From RGIG8775 sp045587785 (lineage in GTDB: Bacteria > Bacillota > Clostridia > Oscillospirales > CAG-272), in the NCBI GenBank assembly GCA_045587785.1, contig JAZNDA010000046.1, forward strand, positions 1 to 12,404: a stretch of 12,404 bases of DNA, written 5' to 3'. The notes beneath the pieces are model-generated. The model saw only the letters and a program-made list of their open reading frames with translations, had not been told where the DNA came from and ran no database searches. Position 1 is the stretch's first letter, and each line of letters begins with the position of its first letter. Position numbers and translations under genes: made by a program. Of the stretch, positions 1-6,562 are shown in pieces.

Positions 1-440
1 GCCAATACCGTATTGTCAATTTCTCCTTTTAAAAGAAGATGTTCGGTAAAATCATCTCCGAGATACCATTTTGTCATTTGCTCGATACGTTCCACGGGAA
101 ACGGAAGGCGCGCAAAACGGTCAAAGCCATCCAGAAAATCGTAACCGTTGGGAAGGATCATTCCAACGTGAAAATAAAGCTTTTGAACGGAATTTGTTCC
201 GAAATATCCAACCTTTGTCCCACACGGCGCAAGGTATACAAAGCCGGGTTCAAGTGTCATGCTTTCAGTGTCCGAATATATGATTCCGTTTCCGCCCATA
301 ACGTAATATAGCCTCGAAAAGGGATCCTCAATGGGCGTGCGACGCCATTTTTCATCCGTGGTCACCACACCGCCTGCTGCAACCGCGATGTGTGCCTTGC
401 CGGCGTTGATCGGAAATAAGGGCTGTTGTGAAATGTCCAT
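1..440 (-). CDS. AraC-family transcriptional regulator, N-terminal part (runs off the window)
   Basis: This is an open minus-strand frame from the ATG at 440 to the window edge, 146 codons without a stop. The start has a GAGG ribosome site at 448-451 with a 7-base spacer. The translation has the look of the cupin ligand-binding domain of AraC-family regulators: a glycine-rich turn (YVMGGNGIIY), then LEPGFVYLAPCGTKVGYF, then a KLYFHVG strand, then a helical stretch containing FPVERIEQMTKWYL. The C-terminal double helix-turn-helix DNA-binding domain would lie outside the window, so family membership rests on the sensor half. The gene is divergent from the L-fucose isomerase gene, which suggests that it senses a sugar and controls that promoter. 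Alternative: a plain cupin-domain protein. Confidence 0.75.
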   Translation of the reverse strand, partial: MDISQQPLFPINAGKAHIAVAAGGVVTTDEKWRRTPIEDPFSRLYYVMGGNGIIYSDTESMTLEPGFVYLAPCGTKVGYFGTNSVQKLYFHVGMILPNGYDFLDGFDRFARLPFPVERIEQMTKWYLGDDFTEHLLLKGEIDNTVL

Positions 441-467
441 ATGCGTTCCTCTTTTGAAAATACATAA

Positions 468-495
468 AATTGTTGCAAAAATCCATGTAATTGTT
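468..495 (+). promoter_or_regulatory. Candidate tandem half-sites for the AraC-type regulator
   Basis: The heptamer AATTGTT occurs at 468-474 and again at 489-495 in the same orientation, exactly 21 bases apart, which is two helical turns. AraC-family activators bind direct-repeat half-sites with this spacing. The second copy falls over the -35 region of the putative fucI promoter. The link to the neighbouring regulator is inference. Confidence 0.45.
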
Positions 496-505
496 CATGA
501 AAAGA

Positions 506-514
506 TGATATGAT
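506..514 (+). promoter_or_regulatory. Extended -10 promoter element for fucI
   Basis: TGA followed directly by TATGAT (509-514) forms an extended -10 box with 5 of 6 consensus bases. The hexamer 17 bases upstream (486-491, TGTAAT) is a poor -35, as expected for an activator-dependent promoter. Transcription would start near 520, giving a leader of about 90 bases. Confidence 0.5.
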
Positions 515-595
515 AAATGTAGAAAACACATAAATCTAAAAATGAGTGTAACACATTTTGATTTATTTGTCAAGCCAAAAAACATATTTATAAAA

Positions 596-601
596 AAGGA
601 G
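596..601 (+). promoter_or_regulatory. Ribosome binding site that sets the fucI start
   Basis: AAGGAG lies 9 bases before the ATG at 611. The in-frame ATG at 542 has no comparable site and would add 23 residues that do not look like the family's N-terminus, so 611 is preferred. Confidence 0.85.
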
Positions 602-610
602 AGAATAATT

Positions 611-2449
611 ATGGCAAACAAAAAACTTACAGGTTCGTATCCCGTTATCGGAATCCGCCCTGCCATTGACGGCAGACAAGGGCCGATGCAGCTTCGCACC
701 AGTCTCGAGGCTCAAACCATGGCACTTGCCAATGCCGCCAAAACGCTCTTTGAACAAAACCTTCGTTATTCAGACGGACAACCTGTGAAGGTGGTTGTTG
801 CCGACTCTACCATTGGACGTGTGCCCGAATCTGCCGCATGTGCGGAAAAATTCAAGAGAGAGGGCGTAGATATTACACTCACAGTGGCTCCTTGCTGGTG
901 CTACGGCTCGGAGACCATGGATATGGACCCTATGACCATCAAGGGTGTATGGGGCTTTAACGGAACAGAGCGTCCTGGTGCCGTATATCTTGCCGCTGTT
1001 TTGGCAGGACATGCGCAAAAGGGATTACCTGCTTTTGGTATTTACGGTCATGAGGTTCAGGATAAGGACGATGCAGAAAATATTCCCGAAGACGTTAAAG
1101 AAAAGCTCTTACGGTTCGGACGTGCCGCTATCGCCGCCGCAACCATGAGAGGAAAATCATATTTGCAGATCGGTTCGCAGTGCATGGGGATTGCGGGCTC
1201 TATTATCGATCAGGACTTCATTGAGAGCTATCTCGGTATGCGTGTGGAATCGGTAGATGAGGTTGAAGTACTCCGCAGAATGGAGGAAGGCATCTACAAT
1301 CATGCCGAATACAAAAAGGCGCTGGCATGGACAAAAGAGCATTGTAAAGAAGGACGTGACGACAATCCCGAATCTGTGCCGTTTCTTGGTAAGGAACGCC
1401 GTATCAAGTTTACCCCCGAGGAAAAAGAAAAGCAGTGGGACTTCACGGTCAAGATGTATATTATTATCAAGGACTTGATCATGGGCAACGCTGATCTACC
1501 CGACGGCTTTGAAGAGGAAAAGCTTGGACACAACGCGATTTGCGCAGGCTTCCAGGGACAAAGACAGTGGACCGATCATTGGCCTAACTGTGACTATCCC
1601 GAGGCGGTTCTTAATTCCTCCTTTGACTTTGAGGGCAAAAAGGAACCTATCGTTTTGGCAACCGAAAATGACGTGCTGAACGGTCTTGGTATGCTGTTTA
1701 TGAAGCTGCTTACGGGCAGAGCGCAGATCTTTGCCGACGTTCGTACCTATTGGTCACCCGAAGCCACTAAGAGGGTAACGGGCTATGACCTTGAGGGCAA
1801 GGCAAAGGAAAACGGCGGAATTATTCACTTGCTCAATTCGGGTGCCGCGTGCCTTGACGGCTGTGGTGAGTGCAAAGATGAGAACGGCAATGCTGTCATA
1901 AAGCAGTGGTGGGACGTAACAGACGAGGATATCAAAAAGATGACCGACGCCACCGTTTGGTGCGAGGCAGGCTTTGATAACTTCAGAGGCGGAGGATTTT
2001 CCTCTCACTTTACTACCAAAGCAGAAATGCCCGTTACCATGATCCGTCTGAACCTTGTAAAAGGACTTGGACCGGTTTTGCAGATTGCCGAAGGATGGAC
2101 GGTAAAACTTCCCGATGATGTATCCGATACATTGATGGAGCGAACCAATCCCACGTGGCCCTGTACATGGTTTGCACCGAGATGCGACGGCAAGGAGGGA
2201 AGTCCCTTTAAGACCGCATACGATGTGATGAACAATTGGGGCGCAAACCACGGTGCTATTTCTTACGGTCATATCGGAGCCGATTTGATCACACTTTGCT
2301 CTATGCTGAGAATTCCCGTTTGCATGCACAATGTTCCCGAGGAAAAGATCTTCCGTCCCGCCGTATGGAACGCATTCGGTATGGATAAGGAAAGCGCAGA
2401 CTACAGAGCTTGCGCGACATACGGTCCCATGTATAAACCGTATAAATAA
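611..2449 (+). CDS. fucI: L-fucose isomerase
   Basis: The 612-residue protein interconverts L-fucose and L-fuculose, the first step of cytoplasmic fucose catabolism. It is a hexameric Mn2+-dependent enzyme in characterised members, and the Escherichia coli enzyme has 591 residues. The family signature is clear throughout: YPVIGIRPAIDGRQG near the N-terminus, IGSQCMGIAGSIIDQ in the middle, and NWGANHG with SMLRIPVCMHNV near the C-terminus. The metal and catalytic residues known from E. coli (Glu337, Asp361, His528) correspond to Glu352 (ATEND), Asp376 (FADVRTYWS) and His547 (GANHG). The Glu-Asp spacing of 24 is conserved. No fuculokinase or fuculose-phosphate aldolase gene lies downstream here, so the rest of the pathway must be elsewhere. 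No convincing terminator follows the stop codon. Relaxed activity on D-arabinose is known for the family and cannot be excluded. Confidence 0.96.
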   Translation: MANKKLTGSYPVIGIRPAIDGRQGPMQLRTSLEAQTMALANAAKTLFEQNLRYSDGQPVKVVVADSTIGRVPESAACAEKFKREGVDITLTVAPCWCYGSETMDMDPMTIKGVWGFNGTERPGAVYLAAVLAGHAQKGLPAFGIYGHEVQDKDDAENIPEDVKEKLLRFGRAAIAAATMRGKSYLQIGSQCMGIAGSIIDQDFIESYLGMRVESVDEVEVLRRMEEGIYNHAEYKKALAWTKEHCKEGRDDNPESVPFLGKERRIKFTPEEKEKQWDFTVKMYIIIKDLIMGNADLPDGFEEEKLGHNAICAGFQGQRQWTDHWPNCDYPEAVLNSSFDFEGKKEPIVLATENDVLNGLGMLFMKLLTGRAQIFADVRTYWSPEATKRVTGYDLEGKAKENGGIIHLLNSGAACLDGCGECKDENGNAVIKQWWDVTDEDIKKMTDATVWCEAGFDNFRGGGFSSHFTTKAEMPVTMIRLNLVKGLGPVLQIAEGWTVKLPDDVSDTLMERTNPTWPCTWFAPRCDGKEGSPFKTAYDVMNNWGANHGAISYGHIGADLITLCSMLRIPVCMHNVPEEKIFRPAVWNAFGMDKESADYRACATYGPMYKPYK

Positions 2450-2476
2450 GTTTTAAAACGAAAAGGTAAAATACCC

Positions 2477-2505
2477 TTGACAAATCGGTAGAAAAGGTGT
2501 ATAAT
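2477..2505 (+). promoter_or_regulatory. Consensus sigma-A promoter of the folT-folC operon
   Basis: TTGACA (2477-2482) and TATAAT (2500-2505) both match consensus perfectly and are separated by exactly 17 bases. Transcription should begin around 2511-2513, directly ahead of the leader hairpin and riboswitch. Confidence 0.92.
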
Positions 2506-2519
2506 CTACTGCATAAGAA

Positions 2520-2560
2520 ATACTTATTGGAGAAGCGTTTAAAGCTTCTCCAATAAGTAT
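2520..2560 (+). repeat. Perfect 17-bp inverted repeat in the folT leader
   Basis: ATACTTATTGGAGAAGC (2520-2536) pairs perfectly with 2544-2560 around a 7-base loop, GTTTAAA. It begins about 8 bases after the predicted transcription start and ends 15 bases before the aptamer. No T-tract follows on either strand, so it does not look like an intrinsic terminator. It is immediately followed by a smaller stem, ATGACA/TGTCAT (2559-2564 with 2570-2575). A 5' stabilising hairpin or a protein-binding palindrome are possible roles. Confidence 0.8.
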
Positions 2561-2575
2561 GACAAAATATGTCAT

Positions 2576-2673
2576 CTGAGAGTAAGAGATCGAGCGTCAA
2601 GTGTCTGTGGGACGGGGAGTTGCCTGCAGAACGAAGGAGTTTTCCGCGGTTCGGTTTCTGCATCCCGCTTTGG
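2576..2673 (+). ncRNA. Tetrahydrofolate (THF) riboswitch, class I aptamer
   Basis: The leader carries the conserved class I THF blocks in order: GAGAGTA (2578-2584), GCGTCAAGTG (2594-2603), ACGGGGAGTTG loop (2612-2622), AACGAAG (2630-2636), CGCGGTT (2645-2651) and TGCATCCCGCT (2659-2669). The expected structure can be drawn. P2 pairs 2585-2593 with 2651-2659. P3 pairs 2605-2611 with 2623-2629. A short hairpin pairs GGA 2636-2638 with TCC 2643-2645. The loop-to-3' pseudoknot pairs CGGG 2613-2616 with CCCG 2664-2667. P1 is weak. This riboswitch class binds reduced folates and controls folate transport and synthesis genes. The downstream folate transporter and folC fit that role exactly. Confidence 0.93.
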
Positions 2674-2690
2674 TTGCATAAGAACAGGAT

Positions 2691-2738
2691 ATCCTCCCGT
2701 TTCTTTTTGCTTTTTAAGCGAGGAAGGGAGGATTTTTT
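2691..2738 (+). terminator. Riboswitch expression platform: terminator-like hairpin that also covers the folT Shine-Dalgarno
   Basis: ATCCTCCC (2691-2698) pairs with GGGAGGAT (2726-2733). The stem continues inward with TTTC/GGAA and an inner GCTT/AAGC hairpin. Six T residues follow (2733-2738), so the element resembles an intrinsic terminator. The right arm also contains GGGAGG, which is the Shine-Dalgarno of the folT ATG at 2739. Folding would therefore block translation and perhaps end transcription. Which effect dominates cannot be decided from sequence. Confidence 0.75.
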
Positions 2739-3296
2739 ATGTCAAAAACACATAGGCACGCAAAAATCGGAATTTTTAAGAACATACAGACCTTGACCGT
2801 TTGCGCCATGCTGACAGCCATGAGTGTCGCAATCGGCATCTTTTGCAAAAACTTTTTGGATTTCGGCGGCGGACTGTTTCGTATCACGTTTGAAAATCTG
2901 CCCATACTTTTGTCCGGCGTAATGTTCGGTCCGATCGTGGGCGGTGCCGTGGGACTTTGTACCGATGTTGTCAGCTATCTTTTGTCGGGGCAGATATATC
3001 CCATGAATTTTATCGTCACTTTTGGTGCCTTGATGGTGGGCGTGGTGTCGGGCTTCTTTTCCAAATACGTTATAAAGAGAAAGAGCTATTTTAGAATCAT
3101 TGTTTCATGCCTTTTGGCACATTTTGTCGGTTCGCTGATCATCAAACCGATTGGTCTGTTTGCCTATTACGGCTGGGCGGTGCTTTGGAGATTTCCCATA
3201 TATCTGCTTGCGATCATTCCGCTTGAGGTTTTGTTGATCTGCACGTTATACCGTAATTCATATGTCAGGAATCTGATTGACGGGGGCTTGAAATGA
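2739..3296 (+). CDS. folT: Folate-specific ECF transporter S component
   Basis: This 185-residue, strongly hydrophobic protein is the membrane subunit that captures folate for an energy-coupling-factor (ECF) transporter. The shared ATPase and EcfT subunits are not in this window. It has about six membrane segments (roughly 18-36, 54-82, 90-110, 118-140, 143-165 and a short last one). The stretch RITFENLPILLSGVMFGP (48-65) followed by GGAVGL is characteristic of FolT-type S components. The GGGAGG site 7 bases upstream fixes the start. The THF riboswitch directly in front independently supports folate as substrate. It overlaps folC by four bases (ATGA), which indicates translational coupling. 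Another vitamin specificity within the ECF family is unlikely given this context. Confidence 0.92.
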   Translation: MSKTHRHAKIGIFKNIQTLTVCAMLTAMSVAIGIFCKNFLDFGGGLFRITFENLPILLSGVMFGPIVGGAVGLCTDVVSYLLSGQIYPMNFIVTFGALMVGVVSGFFSKYVIKRKSYFRIIVSCLLAHFVGSLIIKPIGLFAYYGWAVLWRFPIYLLAIIPLEVLLICTLYRNSYVRNLIDGGLK

Positions 3297-4579
3297 ACTG
3301 CACGGAAGCTTTAGAATACATTCATTCGGTGAACAGGACTTTTTGTAAACCGGGACTTGAGCGTGTGAGCGCTCTTTGTCAGAAGCTTGGAAATCCCCAG
3401 AAGGATATTCGTTTTGTTCACGTGGCAGGCACCAACGGCAAAGGCTCTTTTTGCGCGATGCTTAGCTCGGTTTTTAGAGAAGCGGGATACCGCGTGGGAC
3501 TTTATACCTCGCCTCACATGATGCGCTTTAACGAAAGAATGCAGGTGAACGGACAGTGCATTGAGGACGATATGCTTGCGGAAATAACGACAAAGGTGGC
3601 ACCGTATGTGGATGCTATGGAGGACAGACCGACCGAATTTGAGGTGGTCACCGCCATTGCTTTTGTCTATTTTCAGCGGATGAATTGCCACGTTGTTATT
3701 TTAGAAACAGGTCTTGGCGGTAGATTGGATGCCACAAACGTTATTGAGGATCCGATTGCTTCTGTGATTACAGGAATTGATCTTGATCACACTGCTATTC
3801 TTGGGGACACCTATGAAAAGATCGCCTATGAAAAGGCGGGCATCATGAAAGAGAAATGTCCCGTTATTTTGGGTGATTGCAATGAACGGGCCAAAGACGT
3901 TTTACTTGAGCAAGCAAAGCTGAGGAATTGTCCAATTTCTTCGGTAGATGTAACCAAAATCAGCGACGTCCGATATTCATTGGACGGCACTGCTTTTTCA
4001 TATCGATCATACAAGGATATTTCGCTCTCTCTTGTGGGTACGTATCAGCCCAAAAACTGCGCCACCGTGATAGAATGTGTGGAGGTTTTGAACAGGTCGG
4101 GATTTTCGATCTCGGAAGAACAGCTAAGACTTGGATTGCATGCCACTCGGTGGATCGGACGGTTCGAGATTCTTTCCAAAGATCCCATTATCATTTACGA
4201 TGGCGGACATAATCCGCAAGGGGTTTCCGCATTTGTTGACAGCCTTAAAAACGTGCTTCCGAATACAAAAGTTGCCCTTGTTTGCGGATTGCTTATGGAC
4301 AAGGACTATGAACACATGGTATCTGCGTATGCATCGGTTGCGGATGCGGTCTTTACCTTAACGGTTGACAGCCCACGCGCGCTATCCGCTGACGCGCTTG
4401 CGGAAATTTTATCAAGTAACGGAATTACGGCAACCGCCCATCAAACGGCAGAGGATGCCGTGAAGGCGGCATTTGAATATGCTGTGACAAATAAACTGCC
4501 TCTGGTGATGAACGGCTCGCTTTATATGTATTCCCAAGTGATCGATACGGTTAAAGCTCTGATTGACAAAAATCTATAA
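3293..4579 (+). CDS. folC: Folylpolyglutamate synthase / dihydrofolate synthase
   Basis: The 428-residue cytoplasmic enzyme adds glutamate to folates with ATP, trapping imported folate in the cell. Many bacterial FolC proteins also make dihydrofolate from dihydropteroate. Visible motifs are the P-loop HVAGTNGKGS (43-52), TSPHMMRFNERM, ILETGLGGRLDATNV (136-150), SVITGIDLDHTAILG (157-171) with the metal-binding His, YEKAGIMK (179-186), WIGRFE and the C-terminal-domain motif IYDGGHNPQG (301-310). Length is normal for the family. Its start overlaps the folT stop, with a modest GGGGG site 6 bases upstream, so it is in the same riboswitch-controlled operon. Uptake by FolT and retention by FolC form one salvage module. 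Whether it has both activities is not visible. Confidence 0.96.
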   Translation: MNCTEALEYIHSVNRTFCKPGLERVSALCQKLGNPQKDIRFVHVAGTNGKGSFCAMLSSVFREAGYRVGLYTSPHMMRFNERMQVNGQCIEDDMLAEITTKVAPYVDAMEDRPTEFEVVTAIAFVYFQRMNCHVVILETGLGGRLDATNVIEDPIASVITGIDLDHTAILGDTYEKIAYEKAGIMKEKCPVILGDCNERAKDVLLEQAKLRNCPISSVDVTKISDVRYSLDGTAFSYRSYKDISLSLVGTYQPKNCATVIECVEVLNRSGFSISEEQLRLGLHATRWIGRFEILSKDPIIIYDGGHNPQGVSAFVDSLKNVLPNTKVALVCGLLMDKDYEHMVSAYASVADAVFTLTVDSPRALSADALAEILSSNGITATAHQTAEDAVKAAFEYAVTNKLPLVMNGSLYMYSQVIDTVKALIDKNL

Positions 4580-4588
4580 ATGAAACAA

Positions 4589-4626
4589 CCCCGAAAGCCT
4601 TGCGACTTTCGGGGAATTTTGTTTTT
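4589..4626 (+). terminator. Intrinsic terminator of the folT-folC operon
   Basis: CCCCGAAAG (4589-4597) pairs perfectly with CTTTCGGGG (4606-4614) around an 8-base loop, followed by AATTTTGTTTTT. It begins 9 bases after the folC stop. It lies between convergent genes and may also act on the minus strand, where the T-tract is weaker. Confidence 0.9.
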
Positions 4627-4646
4627 GATAGACCATTAGACTTCGG

Positions 4647-5324
4647 TTATTTTACGTCCACGCCTCCAAACATACAGGTGCCTTTTACATAAATTGTAGG
4701 TGCGTCCTTATGCGCAGAGGTCATGTTGGAAATACCGCCAAAAAGCGAGGTGGTGTTTGCTTTTACATTAATGTTGTCGGGAACGAGAATGTCGATACCG
4801 CCAAAGAGAGCGGTGACGGTTATAACGCAATCGTTCTCAATGATGGCGTTCCGCAGGTCATACTCAATGCCGCCAAAGAGGGCGGTGAGCTTGGCTCCCT
4901 CAAAAACTTCTCCATCGCATTTCAAGTCATTTCCCGAAAAGGCGGCAAATATGGATTTTGGCGTCGTACCTTGCTCTTTTTGCGCAGCAAGGATTTCCTT
5001 TGTCTTACTGTCGAAGATACCGCTAAGCACCATTTTCAGACCGATGATAACGATGACAGCGGGTACGAGCAGCTTCCACAAGAGGGAAAAGCTTAAAATA
5101 TCCTGACAGCAGAGAAGCAGCAATACGCCAACGGCAATGCCGAAAATATTGCCCGTTTTTTCGCGCTCGGTAAACAGCCCTACAGCGCACGGGATGATAA
5201 TAAATAATGTCCACCAGCCCTCAAAAAAGAGGTCAACGTCTGTAACATCGAATGCCTCAAGTGCAAAGAGCGCGCCGACAACGATCAGAATAATGCCCCA
5301 GATAATATTGCTTGTTTTCTTCAT
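4647..5324 (-). CDS. LiaF-like membrane protein with FGG repeats (DUF5668-type N-terminus)
   Basis: This 225-residue protein has two parts. Residues 5-105 hold four hydrophobic segments (about 7-25, 37-51, 58-73, 82-103), the layout of the LiaF/LiaI-type membrane domain. Residues 125-225 hold a repeated soluble motif: LFGGI or MFGGV centred on Phe150, Phe174, Phe195 and Phe219, with a degenerate FSG at 129. The spacing is 21-24 residues, consistent with a beta-solenoid like the LiaF C-terminal domain. LiaF proteins restrain cell-envelope stress two-component systems, but no lia kinase or regulator gene is nearby, so that role is only analogy. The start at 5324 has an AAAGGAG site 6 bases upstream; earlier in-frame ATGs lack one. 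It sits 55 bases after the flavodiiron gene and is probably the last gene of that operon. Confidence 0.8.
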   Translation of the reverse strand: MKKTSNIIWGIILIVVGALFALEAFDVTDVDLFFEGWWTLFIIIPCAVGLFTEREKTGNIFGIAVGVLLLLCCQDILSFSLLWKLLVPAVIVIIGLKMVLSGIFDSKTKEILAAQKEQGTTPKSIFAAFSGNDLKCDGEVFEGAKLTALFGGIEYDLRNAIIENDCVITVTALFGGIDILVPDNINVKANTTSLFGGISNMTSAHKDAPTIYVKGTCMFGGVDVK

Positions 5325-5379
5325 GATTTTCTCCTTTCGTGCGCGTGTATTTTTTGATATTACTGCATGTTGTTCATCT

Positions 5380-6534
5380 TTATTGGCAAAGTACATCGGC
5401 AAGCGCATCGATTTGCTGCTTTGCCGCATCGTTCATTGCGGATTTTACGGTGATAATGGGTTCTACATAGGTGATATTCTTGCTCTTTTCCAGAAGAGAT
5501 TTCATGACCTTTGCCGCCATGGGAGCCCAGGAGCCATTTTCGATCAGTGCCAGCGTTCTGTTCCCAAAATTCCGTTCGGTCAGATGCTCGATAAATTCTC
5601 TCATAAAAGGGAAAATATCTGCGTTATAGGTTGTGGTAGCAAGAACGGTCTTGCTGAGCCTGAAGGCATCAGCGACCGCCGCGGACATGTCAGTGCGTGC
5701 AAGATCATGCACAACTACATTCTTACAACCTTTTTCGATCAGTTTGTCCGAAAGCAGTAGGGCGGCATTTTTTGTATTGCCGTATACCGACGTATAGGCG
5801 ATTAAAATGCCATCCTCTTCGGGTGTATACGAGGACCATGTGTTATAAAGCCCTAAATAATGGGAAAGATTTTCTGTGAGCACGGGACCGTGAAGCGGGC
5901 ATATGGTTTTGATATCCAAAGAAGCAACCTTTTTGAAAAGGGCTTGTACCTGTGCGCCGTATTTGCCGACGATCCCGATATAATAACGTCGTGCCTCATC
6001 TTCCCATTTTTCATCTATGTCAAGAGCACCAAACTTTCCAAAGGCATCTGCGGAAAAATAAACCTTATCCGCATCGTCATAGTAGGTTACCACCTCAGGC
6101 CAATGTACCATGGCAGCGGTGTAAAAGGTCAGCGTGTGTTTGCCGAGACAGAGGGTGTCACCGTCTCCTACAACCAGCCTTCTTTCGGCATAATCGGTGC
6201 CAAAGAACTGCAACATCATAGTAAACGCTTTGGCGGTTGCCACAATAGTCGTGGTGGGGAATTTCTCCATAAAAGCGTTTATATTTGCCGAATGATCGGG
6301 CTCCATGTGAGAAATGATCAGATAATCGGGTGCCTTGTCTTGCAGCTGCGTTTCAATATTTTCAAGCCACTGTTTAATAAAACGGGCATCTACGGTGTCT
6401 GTCACAGCGGTTTTTTGGTCTAAAATCAGATACGAATTATACGACATGCCGTTCGGCACGTGATATTGTCCTTCAAAAAGGTCGATTTCATGGTCGTTTA
6501 CTCCTATATAGCGAATATCGTTTGAAATTTTCAT
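5380..6534 (-). CDS. A-type flavodiiron protein (FprA family, O2/NO reductase)
   Basis: The 384-residue cytoplasmic enzyme reduces O2 to water and/or NO to N2O in anaerobes, usually taking electrons from rubredoxin. The N-terminal metallo-beta-lactamase domain (about 1-235) carries all the diiron ligands: the HxExDH motif at 76-81 (HMEPDH), His144 (VHWPE), Asp163 (SADAFG) and His215 (CPLHGP). The C-terminal flavodoxin domain (about 242-384) has the FMN-phosphate loop TSVYGNTKNAA and a conserved ENGSWAP segment. There is no extra rubredoxin or flavin reductase domain, so this is the minimal class A. The ATG at 6534 has an AAAGGA site about 12 bases upstream. The in-frame ATG at 6570 overlaps the end of the upstream CDF gene and lacks a site. 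The 28-base gap to that gene indicates co-transcription. The preference for O2 or NO cannot be read from sequence. Confidence 0.94.
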   Translation of the reverse strand: MKISNDIRYIGVNDHEIDLFEGQYHVPNGMSYNSYLILDQKTAVTDTVDARFIKQWLENIETQLQDKAPDYLIISHMEPDHSANINAFMEKFPTTTIVATAKAFTMMLQFFGTDYAERRLVVGDGDTLCLGKHTLTFYTAAMVHWPEVVTYYDDADKVYFSADAFGKFGALDIDEKWEDEARRYYIGIVGKYGAQVQALFKKVASLDIKTICPLHGPVLTENLSHYLGLYNTWSSYTPEEDGILIAYTSVYGNTKNAALLLSDKLIEKGCKNVVVHDLARTDMSAAVADAFRLSKTVLATTTYNADIFPFMREFIEHLTERNFGNRTLALIENGSWAPMAAKVMKSLLEKSKNITYVEPIITVKSAMNDAAKQQIDALADVLCQ

Positions 6535-6562
6535 ATATTTGAAATTCCTTTCTTGATAAACT

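Noticed and set aside
567..594. TTGTCA-16-TATAAA as a fucI promoter
   Set aside because: The start point would fall on the ribosome binding site, leaving no usable leader. The extended -10 further upstream fits better.
542..610. Earlier in-frame ATG for fucI
   Set aside because: It has no ribosome site and would add 23 residues absent from the family. The ATG at 611 has a good AAGGAG site.
2452..2461. GTTTTAAAAC after fucI as a terminator
   Set aside because: It is a short AT-rich palindrome with no loop and no T-tract.
4723..5106. Plus-strand open frames with repeated PPK-like segments
   Set aside because: They are antisense to the FGG repeats of the LiaF-like gene, which explains the repetition.
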